Shown: positions 1-5,772 of the stretch, piece after piece
Position numbering within the stretch: the first letter of the stretch is position 1
Layout of the letters: the number at the start of each line of letters is the position of its first letter
Source: Elusimicrobia bacterium RBG_16_66_12
GTDB lineage: Bacteria; Elusimicrobiota; Elusimicrobia; UBA1565; UBA9628
Direction: 5' to 3'
NCBI GenBank assembly: GCA_001800005.1
Contig: MGUL01000194.1
Location: 1 to 8,519, forward strand
DNA: 8,519 bases
Position numbers and translations under genes: made by a program
Notes under the pieces: generated by a model
What the model was told of the DNA's origin: nothing
Seen by the model: only the letters and a program-made list of their open reading frames with translations
Database searches by the model: none

Positions 1-90
1 CGGCTTCAGGAACACCGAGAACTTCAAGACGGCAATCTACTTCCACTGCGGAGGGCTCGATCTTTACCCATGCTGAACCCGGAAGCGCCC
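1..90 (+). mobile_element. Right end of a probable insertion sequence
   Basis: The first 76 bases encode the C-terminus of a probable transposase. The bases just after its stop, read on the minus strand inward from about position 90, begin GGGCGCTTCCGGGTTC. This resembles the GGnTCTTCCG-type terminal repeats I remember for ISL3-group elements. The DUF1848 gene reading from the right loses its family-like sequence at this point, as expected if the element inserted into it. The boundary at 90 and the family are inferred; the left end lies outside the window, so neither the inverted repeat partner nor a target duplication can be checked. Confidence 0.4.
2..76 (+). CDS. C-terminal fragment of a probable transposase (cut by window edge)
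   Basis: An open frame enters from the left edge and gives 24 residues before a TGA at 74-76. It includes NFKTAIYFHCGGLDLYP, which reads like genuine protein and resembles the C-terminal end of ISL3-type (DDE) transposases as I remember them. Only the tail is visible, so no catalytic DDE residue can be inspected. It converges with, and overlaps by 13 bases, the truncated DUF1848 gene on the minus strand, consistent with IS insertion into that gene. The family is a recollection; coding in this frame is fairly likely. Confidence 0.5.
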   Translation, partial: GFRNTENFKTAIYFHCGGLDLYPC

Positions 91-516
91 GAAATTCTTC
101 CTATGCCAGTCGGCCGTATAGACAAGATTTGATATCAGGATCGGGTCGTAGCGCCACTGGATTGCGCCGGGGCCCGGCAATGCTTGAGAGACGGCCAAAA
201 AGTCCTCGATCGCCGCCTCGCGGGAGGGGATACGCGGCTCGATCTCCTTGCCATAACCAGTGATCGTGTATTGAAAGACATACAGCACGCCCTCGTCCCG
301 CAGCGCTTGAAGTTCGTCTTGGAAAGGGGCGGCGTATTTCGTCCAGAACAGATAGCCCAAGACCTCCTCCGGCTTTAAAGAAGCCCGGAAGAACCCCTTC
401 ACTCCCCCGCCAAATACTGTGCGATAGTCGGCGAATCCCTCCTGTCGCCGGGCCCGGAACCATCGGGCATAGTAATGAGGAATGTCTGTACGCCGGGAAG
501 CGCTAACGATGTGCAT
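64..516 (-). pseudogene. DUF1848 family protein, 3'-truncated
   Basis: The 150-residue product starts with SASRRTDIPHYYARWF (residues 5-20), followed by FWTK (58-60), FQYTITGYGKEIEPR (81-95) and WRYDPIL (121-127). This is the typical order of motifs in the first half of DUF1848 proteins. The family is usually about twice this length, and its C-terminal half carries a cysteine cluster thought to bind iron-sulphur; that half is missing here. The frame ends at a TAA inside the probable IS end, with the last few residues (about RVQHG) probably read from IS DNA. The ATG at 516 is chosen over an upstream ATG because it sits at the conserved family N-terminus and has GGAGGTG 7 bases upstream. Function of the family is unknown; this copy is probably inactive. 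Confidence 0.8.
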
Positions 517-562
517 GGGCCCCCACCTCCAAACGAACCGGCTTATCGGTAACCATGGACCC

Positions 563-591
563 AGTGTAACCCGTTGTCGCTGAGACAGCAA
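563..591 (-). promoter_or_regulatory. Possible sigma70-type promoter for the DUF1848 gene
   Basis: On the minus strand TTGCTG (591-586) and TACACT (568-563) are separated by 17 bases, about 50 bases upstream of the chosen ATG. The -35 match is weak, so this is tentative. Confidence 0.3.
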
Positions 592-599
592 TGCGCAGG

Positions 600-619
600 A
601 TATCCGGCCCATATCCGGC
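600..619. repeat. Short tandem direct repeat ATATCCGGC
   Basis: ATATCCGGC occurs at 600-608 and again at 611-619, an 11-base period, between the DUF1848 gene and the stop codon of the chimeric gene. It is too short to assign a function and may be chance or a small duplication. Confidence 0.35.
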
Positions 620-630
620 GCCGACGCATC

Positions 631-1836
631 CTAAGGGCGCGCAATAATCACGTTATCCAGCCAGCCGGCATCGGAGCCGGAACTGATGCTGGAGTTCTTC
701 GAATACACCCACGCAAGCGTATGATTGCCCGCGGGGATCGCGTAGCGTTGTTGCGTCCAGTCGACGTTGCCGCTGATGCTCCAATACTGCGCGATGCCAT
801 CGATATAAAATCGCAGACCGTCCCCCCCATACTCGGATGAGACTTTCCAGTAGAAGCTGAGAGCGACAGGGCCCGTCACCGTTGTTTCGATGTAACTATA
901 CTGGCCAGCGCCGATGCGGCCGCTCTGCGCCGCCCCGCCGCCGTAATAGTAAGTGGAACCCTGGGCGAACCAGAGCGCGGCTCCACCGCTGACCCAGGTC
1001 AGCTCCAGATTGTCCAACGCATTATTAACGAGCACGTCTATCGTGCGCAGCGCGCTGCCGCCCTTGCCGTCGGAGACAGACACGCTGATAGCATACCTGC
1101 CTATCGCACGGGGGGCGGTCCAGGTGACTTGATTGCCGGATCCCGCGAACGCACCAGACGCGCAGTGCCAAGCGTACGCCAACGACGCGTCGCCATCGGG
1201 GTCCGCTGCGGCAGCTGTGACCAAGGGCAGCCCGGTCAGCTGGGTTTTCGAGAGCGCGCCCCGGTAGGCTCCGGCGGGCGTCGGGCTCAGCGAATCGGCA
1301 TCGCGATGGCCCACCTCGCTCGGAACCTGCACGCGCAGGCACTGGCGGACGATCTCCGCGGAATGCCGCAAGCGAGCCGCGGGGAATATCTCCTTGTAAT
1401 CGCCCCTGCGGGCGACCGGAGTCCAGTAGTGACTTGAGGAAAGTGATGTCAATAATGGCACGAGCCCTCGGGCGGAGTCACGCACGGTTGCGACAGCGGC
1501 GTCACGTGAGCCGGCGCTGACCCGGATTCGCATGGCCGCCACGACCCGGCCCGGCCGGCCGCCCAACGCCGGATAAAAGTTATAGCGCATCTCAAAGGCG
1601 AGGTCCTCCTTCACCCACCCTCCGATGTTCTGAAGAAGGTCGACGTGACGCTGATGCAACACAGCGAGGCCGGACAATTCCATAGGACCAGCCTTGCCGC
1701 GCACGCCGATACAACTCATTTTGATGGCGGCGAAGGCATCCTCACGCTTGCCCAGCGGCGTATGAGACGCAGCGACGTAGAAATCCGGCTCTGTCGACGA
1801 GCCCTTCGCCACGCGCACTTTCTTCAAGCCGACCAC
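631..1836 (-). CDS. Chimeric protein: unknown N-terminus + PKD/Ig-like domain + C-terminal beta-sandwich domain
   Basis: A 401-residue product with two unrelated-looking parts. Residues about 200-270 read as a PKD/Ig-like module (AAADPDGDASLAYAW, GSGNQVTWTAP, SVSVSDGKGG). Residues about 272-401 match a module common at the ends of secreted surface proteins (ALDNLELTWVSGG, LSFYWKVSSE, LRFYIDG, LAWVYSKN, DAGWLDNV). Such modules normally belong to exported proteins, yet residues 1-190 contain no signal peptide or membrane segment. That N-terminal part is charged (for example FEMRYNFYPALGGRPGR) and I cannot assign it; a loose resemblance to N-terminal regions of HerA/VirB4-like ATPases is only an impression. 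The start used is GTG at 1836 and has no clear ribosome site. The frame reads back to a TGA at about 1860 through KSTLVNA, so the true start may have been lost. Probably a fusion remnant. Confidence 0.6.
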   Translation of the reverse strand: MVGLKKVRVAKGSSTEPDFYVAASHTPLGKREDAFAAIKMSCIGVRGKAGPMELSGLAVLHQRHVDLLQNIGGWVKEDLAFEMRYNFYPALGGRPGRVVAAMRIRVSAGSRDAAVATVRDSARGLVPLLTSLSSSHYWTPVARRGDYKEIFPAARLRHSAEIVRQCLRVQVPSEVGHRDADSLSPTPAGAYRGALSKTQLTGLPLVTAAAADPDGDASLAYAWHCASGAFAGSGNQVTWTAPRAIGRYAISVSVSDGKGGSALRTIDVLVNNALDNLELTWVSGGAALWFAQGSTYYYGGGAAQSGRIGAGQYSYIETTVTGPVALSFYWKVSSEYGGDGLRFYIDGIAQYWSISGNVDWTQQRYAIPAGNHTLAWVYSKNSSISSGSDAGWLDNVIIARP

Positions 1837-1933
1837 CGCGTTGACGAGAGTTGATTTTCATGCATACTGACAGTGTAGATGGAAACTCAAAACAAAGGAA
1901 TACTGGTTGTATCCGCGCGATATCCACCACCTG

Positions 1934-2371
1934 CTATGTCAATTCGTTCGGCGGATCTGGGCGCATGTTGCGCCAGGCCAGGGCCTCGGCCACGGTCCGG
2001 ACGTTGGGATGAACTCCTTCGATGTGCCAGACGCCCGGGACGGACGGGTTGCGCATGCGCAGATAGGGGCGCGGGCTGCCCTCACCGATGTCCAGGAGCA
2101 GGAGCTCGTAATCGCCGGACTTATCGACGACGGTCGCGTTGAGCGCGGCGACGATCCTCTCGATGCCCACTTTCCGGACGAACTCCCGGCGAACCTCGGC
2201 GTTCTTGATGCAGATGATCTCGCGCGGGTTGATCTTCTCGGGCGGGAGCTCCACCAGATACGGAGGAACAGTCATCCCCCGGATGTAGCCGCCCCGGTCC
2301 ACGCCCGTATCAAAGACGATCCCCTCTTCCCCCGCGATCAGAGTGCCGTGTTTGGTCTTGAATGTTTCCAT
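1934..2371 (-). CDS. DUF6745-like conserved protein
   Basis: A 145-residue soluble protein with no signal peptide. The C-terminal half has YELLLLDIG (88-96), RPYLRMRNPS (101-110) and HIEGVHPNVRTVAEALAWR (116-134), which I recognise as the C-terminal pattern of DUF6745-type proteins. In those it can follow a longer N-terminal region that is absent here. The function is unknown; the motifs suggest a compact beta-rich domain. It is the last gene of the integrase operon: its ATG lies 7 bases after the repeat protein's stop, and its GAGG ribosome site overlaps that stop (TTGAGGCGACCATG), indicating translational coupling. The CDS is well supported; the family assignment is from memory. Confidence 0.8.
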   Translation of the reverse strand: METFKTKHGTLIAGEEGIVFDTGVDRGGYIRGMTVPPYLVELPPEKINPREIICIKNAEVRREFVRKVGIERIVAALNATVVDKSGDYELLLLDIGEGSPRPYLRMRNPSVPGVWHIEGVHPNVRTVAEALAWRNMRPDPPNELT

Positions 2372-2378
2372 GGTCGCC

Positions 2379-2858
2379 TCAATACGGAGGAGTCAGGTCC
2401 ACCCGGCCCTGCCATGCCTTCTGGGCATGATCGCGAACCCAGCCCGCCGAATCGTGCCGCAGACGTTCCAACACATGCGGCGGAACCTTATCATTCCTGG
2501 CCATATGCGCCCTGACTGCCTCAGAGTCATCGAGCAGGAACCTCTCCAGGATGGCGACAGGTGTCCGTGGACACTCAGCCACCAGACACCGAAGATGGTC
2601 CCTCCTATCCCATGACAGCTTCTCAAGAGTGGGGACCTGGATATTGGGATTGCCGACCGCGATACGGAACATCTCCCATCTCCGCCCTTCAGGCCCCGTT
2701 TCCAGCAATGCCTCCAGGACCTGCGCGGGGGTCTGAGAGTTCGCCGCCAAGCTGCTCAATAGCACCCATGGCCCGTGCAGGAGGACCAGCCGGACCGCTT
2801 CCGGCGGCGTCTCGGGATCGATGACCAGGTCGCGCAGGCGTTCCACGATCGAATCCAT
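2379..2858 (-). CDS. Variant leucine-rich / HEAT-like repeat protein
   Basis: The 159-residue product is almost entirely built from about five helical repeats starting near residues 14, 41, 71, 97 and 123. Each has the form (N/D/P)xxTPxxVLExL...(D)xxxxVRxxxAxN; the clearest are PRTPVAILERFLLDDSEAVR and DKVPPHVLERLRHDSAGWVR. This is the leucine-rich repeat variant (LRV) pattern, related to HEAT repeats, which forms curved alpha-solenoid scaffolds for protein binding. No catalytic motif, cysteine cluster or export signal is seen, so a cytoplasmic adaptor role is likely but inferred. The ATG at 2858 has GAGG 7 bases upstream and follows the QGDV gene's stop by 9 bases. The next gene begins 7 bases after its stop, placing it mid-operon. 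Confidence 0.85.
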   Translation of the reverse strand: MDSIVERLRDLVIDPETPPEAVRLVLLHGPWVLLSSLAANSQTPAQVLEALLETGPEGRRWEMFRIAVGNPNIQVPTLEKLSWDRRDHLRCLVAECPRTPVAILERFLLDDSEAVRAHMARNDKVPPHVLERLRHDSAGWVRDHAQKAWQGRVDLTPPY

Positions 2859-2867
2859 GGGGTAACC

Positions 2868-3191
2868 TCAGTCCATGACGGGCCGGGCTTCTTTATCGAA
2901 ATGGTCGTATTCCTGCACCTTCCTCACACGGTAGAGGCCGGCGGGGATCACGATCGTCTTGTGCTCGTCATGGACCACGCTCCGCTTGCCGGGGAGCATC
3001 AGGTAGAGGTTGCCGTCCGGCCCGTTCACGAGCGCGACGCCGGCGATATCCTCGATGGCATGGGCATGGCCGGTCGCCTCGCCTTTGGCCAGGATGAGTC
3101 TGCCGCCCTCGGGCGGAACGGGCTTGCCGGACAGGGCGACCTCGACGCGCTCGATGATCACGTCACCCTGCTGATAGTATTCGTTCTTCAC
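2868..3191 (-). CDS. Conserved QGDV / GEATGHAHAI protein, possible small cupin-like barrel
   Basis: The 107-residue protein has QQGDVIIERV near the start (7-16), GEATGHAHAI (37-46), HDEH (74-77) and HKTIVIPAGLYRVRKVQEYD (77-96). I recall these motifs from a widespread family of small uncharacterised proteins. The paired histidines (H42, H44), H74/H77 and the following IPAG turn resemble the two metal-binding motifs of cupin-like barrels, but that is inference and no activity is known. It starts at GTG, one base after the integrase stop (TGA-A-GTG), with a GGGAGGG ribosome site inside the last integrase codons; no other start lies near the conserved N-terminus. Its expression therefore appears tied to the integrase, and it heads the three-gene cargo module. 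Confidence 0.82.
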   Translation of the reverse strand: MKNEYYQQGDVIIERVEVALSGKPVPPEGGRLILAKGEATGHAHAIEDIAGVALVNGPDGNLYLMLPGKRSVVHDEHKTIVIPAGLYRVRKVQEYDHFDKEARPVMD

Positions 3192-3192
3192 T

Positions 3193-5115
3193 TCACCCTC
3201 CCTGGTACCCTATCGATATAACCGACGCGGATGGCTGTAGGTTGCGCTGTCTCGGCTGATGCGGTCTCACACCGAGTGCTCGCTTGTGGCCGTTTTTCCA
3301 AAGGAGGAAGTCGGTCAGGTCCCGGTCCGAGTACAGGTTCTCGTTGCCCAACTGCGTGGCTTTCAGCGTCCCCTCCCGGACGTTGCGTTGGATGGTGGTC
3401 GGGACCTTCTCCCGGTAGCCCAGGATGATCGAGGCCTCCTTGGAGCTGCGCAGGGCGGCCAGGCGGTCGATCTCGTCCTTGGGGAGGCCTTTGCGGCCGT
3501 TGGAGAGCGCGACCGGGTGCAGGTAGCCCTTGCGCATCCAGTCGTAGATCTGGGTACGGCCCAGATTGAGCTTCTCCAGGGCCTCCACGATGCTGTAGCA
3601 GAGCTCCTCGCGCCCTTGGCGGCCCGAGACCTTCTCCGCCAGGGCTTCCTCGAGCTGATCGACCTTGCCGGCGTCCACGGAGGCCCCCAGAAGCTCAGCC
3701 GCGGCCTTGAGGATCTGCCGCAGCACCGGCCGCTCCGGAAGGATGTTCTTGGTCAAGATCGGCTCGACCTGCGGTTTGGTCCCGTAGATCTTCTCCAAGA
3801 CGTGCTGGTCCGAGTCGGGGCGATAGTGCGCGTAGTGCTTCATCGTGAAATTAACGTCCCGATGCCGCGCCAGCCGCGACACGCGGTCGATCGGGACTCC
3901 ATCCTCGAGCCAGTGCGAGATGCGCGAGTGACGCATGGCGTAGCTGGTGATCCGGCTTGAGTCGAGGCCGGCGCGGCGGACGAGACCCTGGAAGAGACCC
4001 TCGTACGTGGACACGGCCATCGCGCGGCCGTCCTCGGTGATGAAGAGCGGCGTCCCCAGGTCCTTATGCGTATTCGGGTCCTTCACCGGCTGGATGACCA
4101 CCTTCTCCTTGGCGCAGTAGCGCGCGCGGATCTCCAGATAGCGCCGGATGGCCGCCACAGCCGGCGGCGTCAAACTGAACAGCTCCTCGTTCCCATCAGG
4201 GCGCGCCTTGGCCCCGCGGATGATGAAAGGCAGAAGCCCCCCCTTTGTCGTCCGGTTCCAGAGCAACTCGTGGTCCAGGAGCTTGACGACCTCCTCCGGA
4301 CGCAGGGCCGGGTCGTATTGGACCGCCGCCATGACCATATTGCGCTCCATCAGGAACTGCTCGCGCAGCGTTCGGCCCTTGGCGCTCGTGATACAGAGCG
4401 CGACGACCTCCTCTTTGGTCAGATAGACGTCGCGCTGGACGTGCTCGTACCGGGGCAACTCGTACTCGTCCATCGGGTTCGTCTTCCAGCCCAGGATCTT
4501 CCTGGCCGCGCCGAAGACCGAGAGGATGTGGCTGACGTGAGACTTCACGGTCCGCGGGCTCATTGCCTGGCCGTTGTAGAGGCTGCCGCGGCCCTCCATC
4601 GCCTGTTGGTAGAGGTCGAGGTCGCGCGCGACGAAGTCCTCGAGCGCTACGAGCTTCCGCTCCGGATCAGCCTTGGTCAAGATGCTGAAAAAACACTCGA
4701 AGTCCTGGGTGATCTTCCTGAGCACGATGGGCCTGAGAGGATCTCCGGTCTTGCGGTTGCGATGCTTGGAGAAGACGTCCGCCAACTGCTCGCGCAGGCC
4801 CGCCGGCAGCGGCGTGTCTCGGAACGTGCCCAGGCCGTTGCGCCGCAATTGCGGATTGGTCTTGATGAATCCATGGGCATGGCAGTAGCCGACGAAGTGC
4901 CGCACGCCGATGAGCAGCTTCTCGCGGAACTCGAAGCTGTCGCTCACCTTCTTGGCGCAGACATCCAGGATATCCGGCGTCAGCCCCTCGAGCGGCACCG
5001 GCAGCTTCTCCAGCAGCCGGCCCATGGCGTGCGCGTACATCTTGCGCCGACCGGTAGCGGGGGCGTTCCGCCACGACTCCAGCCACTCCTGCACGCTGTC
5101 ATCATGGTTTTTCAT
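3193..5115 (-). CDS. Tyrosine recombinase/integrase with two C-terminal excisionase-like HTH domains
   Basis: The 640-residue DNA integrase probably recombines the element at the tRNA-Asp site next to it. Residues 1-225 hold SAM-like, core-binding-type helices. The catalytic domain (about 230-435) shows R272 (ALRPEE), a candidate lysine K303, R395 in YAMRHSR, H418 (LARH) and the nucleophile Y428 (MKHYAH). Position 392, usually the first His of HxxR, is Tyr. After a linker come two MerR/excisionase-like winged helices. The first spans about 505-553 (GRTQIYDWMRKGYLHP, LPKDEIDRLAAL). The second spans about 557-606 (SKEASIILGY, IQRNVREGTLKATQLGN, YSDRDLTDFL). Typical integrases are 300-450 residues, so this tail is unusual. 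The ATG at 5115 is preferred over TTG at 5139 because it overlaps the upstream stop as ATGA and follows GGGGGGA. Catalytic function is confident; the role of the tail is inferred. Confidence 0.95.
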   Translation of the reverse strand: MKNHDDSVQEWLESWRNAPATGRRKMYAHAMGRLLEKLPVPLEGLTPDILDVCAKKVSDSFEFREKLLIGVRHFVGYCHAHGFIKTNPQLRRNGLGTFRDTPLPAGLREQLADVFSKHRNRKTGDPLRPIVLRKITQDFECFFSILTKADPERKLVALEDFVARDLDLYQQAMEGRGSLYNGQAMSPRTVKSHVSHILSVFGAARKILGWKTNPMDEYELPRYEHVQRDVYLTKEEVVALCITSAKGRTLREQFLMERNMVMAAVQYDPALRPEEVVKLLDHELLWNRTTKGGLLPFIIRGAKARPDGNEELFSLTPPAVAAIRRYLEIRARYCAKEKVVIQPVKDPNTHKDLGTPLFITEDGRAMAVSTYEGLFQGLVRRAGLDSSRITSYAMRHSRISHWLEDGVPIDRVSRLARHRDVNFTMKHYAHYRPDSDQHVLEKIYGTKPQVEPILTKNILPERPVLRQILKAAAELLGASVDAGKVDQLEEALAEKVSGRQGREELCYSIVEALEKLNLGRTQIYDWMRKGYLHPVALSNGRKGLPKDEIDRLAALRSSKEASIILGYREKVPTTIQRNVREGTLKATQLGNENLYSDRDLTDFLLWKNGHKRALGVRPHQPRQRNLQPSASVISIGYQGG

Positions 5116-5399
5116 TTGTCCCCCCGCTGGCGATGCCAACCTTGGACTAACGAGGCGCCAACGATGCTTATCCCTTGGCCCAGAGAGGCCGTGTCGAATT
5201 CACCAGCAGGTCTCGTCGCGCTGTCCATGCGCAACTTATCGAAATCCAGATCGAGAACATTGCGGTCTTGCGGCGCGAACCGGCCGCCGCCGGAGTCGCT
5301 GCGCGGCCTGCTGTTGACGCCGTTACCCGGAGCGGGTGCGGCCTGATCGGGCTCGACGCCTTTCAGCGCGGACAACTGATCGTGGTCTGGGTTATCCAT
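5112..5399 (-). CDS. Small unknown protein, first gene of the integrase operon
   Basis: A 95-residue hydrophilic product, rich in Asp, Gly, Pro and Ser in its first half (DNPDHDQLSALKG, RPRSDSGGGRFAPQ) and probably largely disordered. There is no export signal, membrane segment or motif I recognise. The ATG at 5399 is chosen because AAGGAGG lies 6 bases upstream; a longer reading to 5450 would cross the repeat pair at 5432-5451. Its TGA overlaps the integrase ATG (ATGA), so the two are translationally coupled. Its position suggests an accessory or regulatory partner of the integrase, but the sequence alone does not show a function. Confidence 0.65.
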   Translation of the reverse strand: MDNPDHDQLSALKGVEPDQAAPAPGNGVNSRPRSDSGGGRFAPQDRNVLDLDFDKLRMDSATRPAGEFDTASLGQGISIVGASLVQGWHRQRGDK

Positions 5400-5431
5400 G
5401 GGAGCCTCCTTGGGCGTGTTTGGGGCGAAAA

Positions 5432-5451
5432 TGCACACAAAAGTGCACACA
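5432..5451. repeat. Pair of TGCACACA direct repeats between att fragment and integrase operon
   Basis: TGCACACA lies at 5432-5439 and 5444-5451, 12 bases start to start, about 100 bases from the tRNA fragment and 33 bases upstream of the operon's first ATG. Same-orientation, roughly helically phased copies near an att site resemble recombinase arm-type or excisionase sites. They could instead be an operator for the operon. Function is inferred. Confidence 0.45.
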
Positions 5452-5487
5452 TAAGTCCGGAGGATTATTTGGACGGCTGGTGGGCGA

Positions 5488-5510
5488 GGCAGAAAAGTCT
5501 TTATTCTGCC
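5488..5510. repeat. Inverted repeat GGCAGAA / TTCTGCC near the att fragment
   Basis: Perfect 7-base arms at 5488-5494 and 5504-5510 flank a 9-base AT-rich centre. It lies between the tRNA fragment and the TGCACACA pair and may be a regulator or recombinase site. A weak hairpin is the simpler alternative. Confidence 0.35.
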
Positions 5511-5548
5511 GTCGGTATTCGCTGTCGGCGGGTGAGGCTTTAAGCTGG

Positions 5549-5603
5549 AACGTCCGCCCTGTCAAGGCGGAGATCACGGGTTCGAATCCCGTTGGCCCCG
5601 CCA
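5549..5603 (+). tRNA. tRNA-Asp(GTC) 3' fragment; putative attachment site of the element
   Basis: Three parts of a tRNA are intact. The anticodon arm pairs 5554-5558 with 5566-5570 around loop CTGTCAA (anticodon GTC at 5561-5563). The T arm is ACGGG-TTCGAAT-CCCGT (5576-5592). The acceptor 3' strand is TGGCCCC with discriminator G and encoded CCA (5593-5603). A working gene would need GGGGCCA or similar about 25 bases before the anticodon arm and a pairing D arm. Upstream I find only GCGGGTGAGGCTTTAAGCTGG, which pairs with neither. This is therefore probably not a complete tRNA but the 3' copy left when an element integrated into tRNA-Asp. An integrase operon starts 150 bases away, supporting this. 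The exact left edge of the block is uncertain by several bases. Confidence 0.75.
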
Positions 5604-5617
5604 GTTTTAACTCTACT

Positions 5618-5654
5618 CGAACCCGCCCCAGAGAACGTCTCTGGGGCGGGTTCG
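5618..5654 (+). terminator. Strong hairpin, probable terminator of the original tRNA-Asp gene
   Basis: CGAACCCGCCCCAGAGA (5618-5634) is perfectly complementary to 5638-5654, giving a 17-bp stem with a 3-base ACG loop. CTTTCTT follows at about 5655, a moderate T-tract for plus-strand transcription. It sits 15 bases after the CCA, where a tRNA terminator is expected, and would belong to the chromosome rather than the element. Confidence 0.7.
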
Positions 5655-5726
5655 CTTTCTTCCGGGCCAAGCTCGGGCCCGCGTAGTCCGGCGCAGAATA
5701 ATCCAAGATTCCGTTTTCATCGGAAA

Positions 5727-5750
5727 TCGGAGCAGCACCTCATGCTCCGA
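5727..5750 (-). terminator. Hairpin downstream of the ATPase gene, possible terminator
   Basis: TCGGAGCA (5727-5734) and TGCTCCGA (5743-5750) form a perfect 8-bp stem with an 8-base loop, 23 bases beyond the ATPase stop. On the minus strand it is followed by only a short TTT, so termination is plausible but not strong. Confidence 0.45.
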
Positions 5751-5772
5751 CCACGATATCTGTCGGTGGGGA

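Noticed and set aside
1834..1860. KSTLVNA just upstream of the chimeric gene read as a GTPase P-loop
   Set aside because: The preceding GxxxxG part is absent because a TGA comes immediately before, and the following sequence shows no G-domain motifs. It is probably chance.
1742..1930. A minus-strand frame (62 codons) offset from the start of the chimeric gene
   Set aside because: It runs through an AT-rich non-coding stretch and into the chimeric gene in another frame. I found no homology-like pattern that would support a frameshift.
4066..5346. Long plus-strand open frame (426 codons) opposite the integrase
   Set aside because: It is antisense to the integrase, whose catalytic motifs are clear. 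The translation is rich in Arg, Leu and Ala without any domain, as expected of a shadow frame in GC-rich DNA.
5528..5603. A complete tRNA-Asp gene
   Set aside because: Taking 26 bases before the anticodon arm gives GCGGGTG as the acceptor strand, which mismatches TGGCCCC, and the D stem does not pair. Only the 3' part is tRNA-like.
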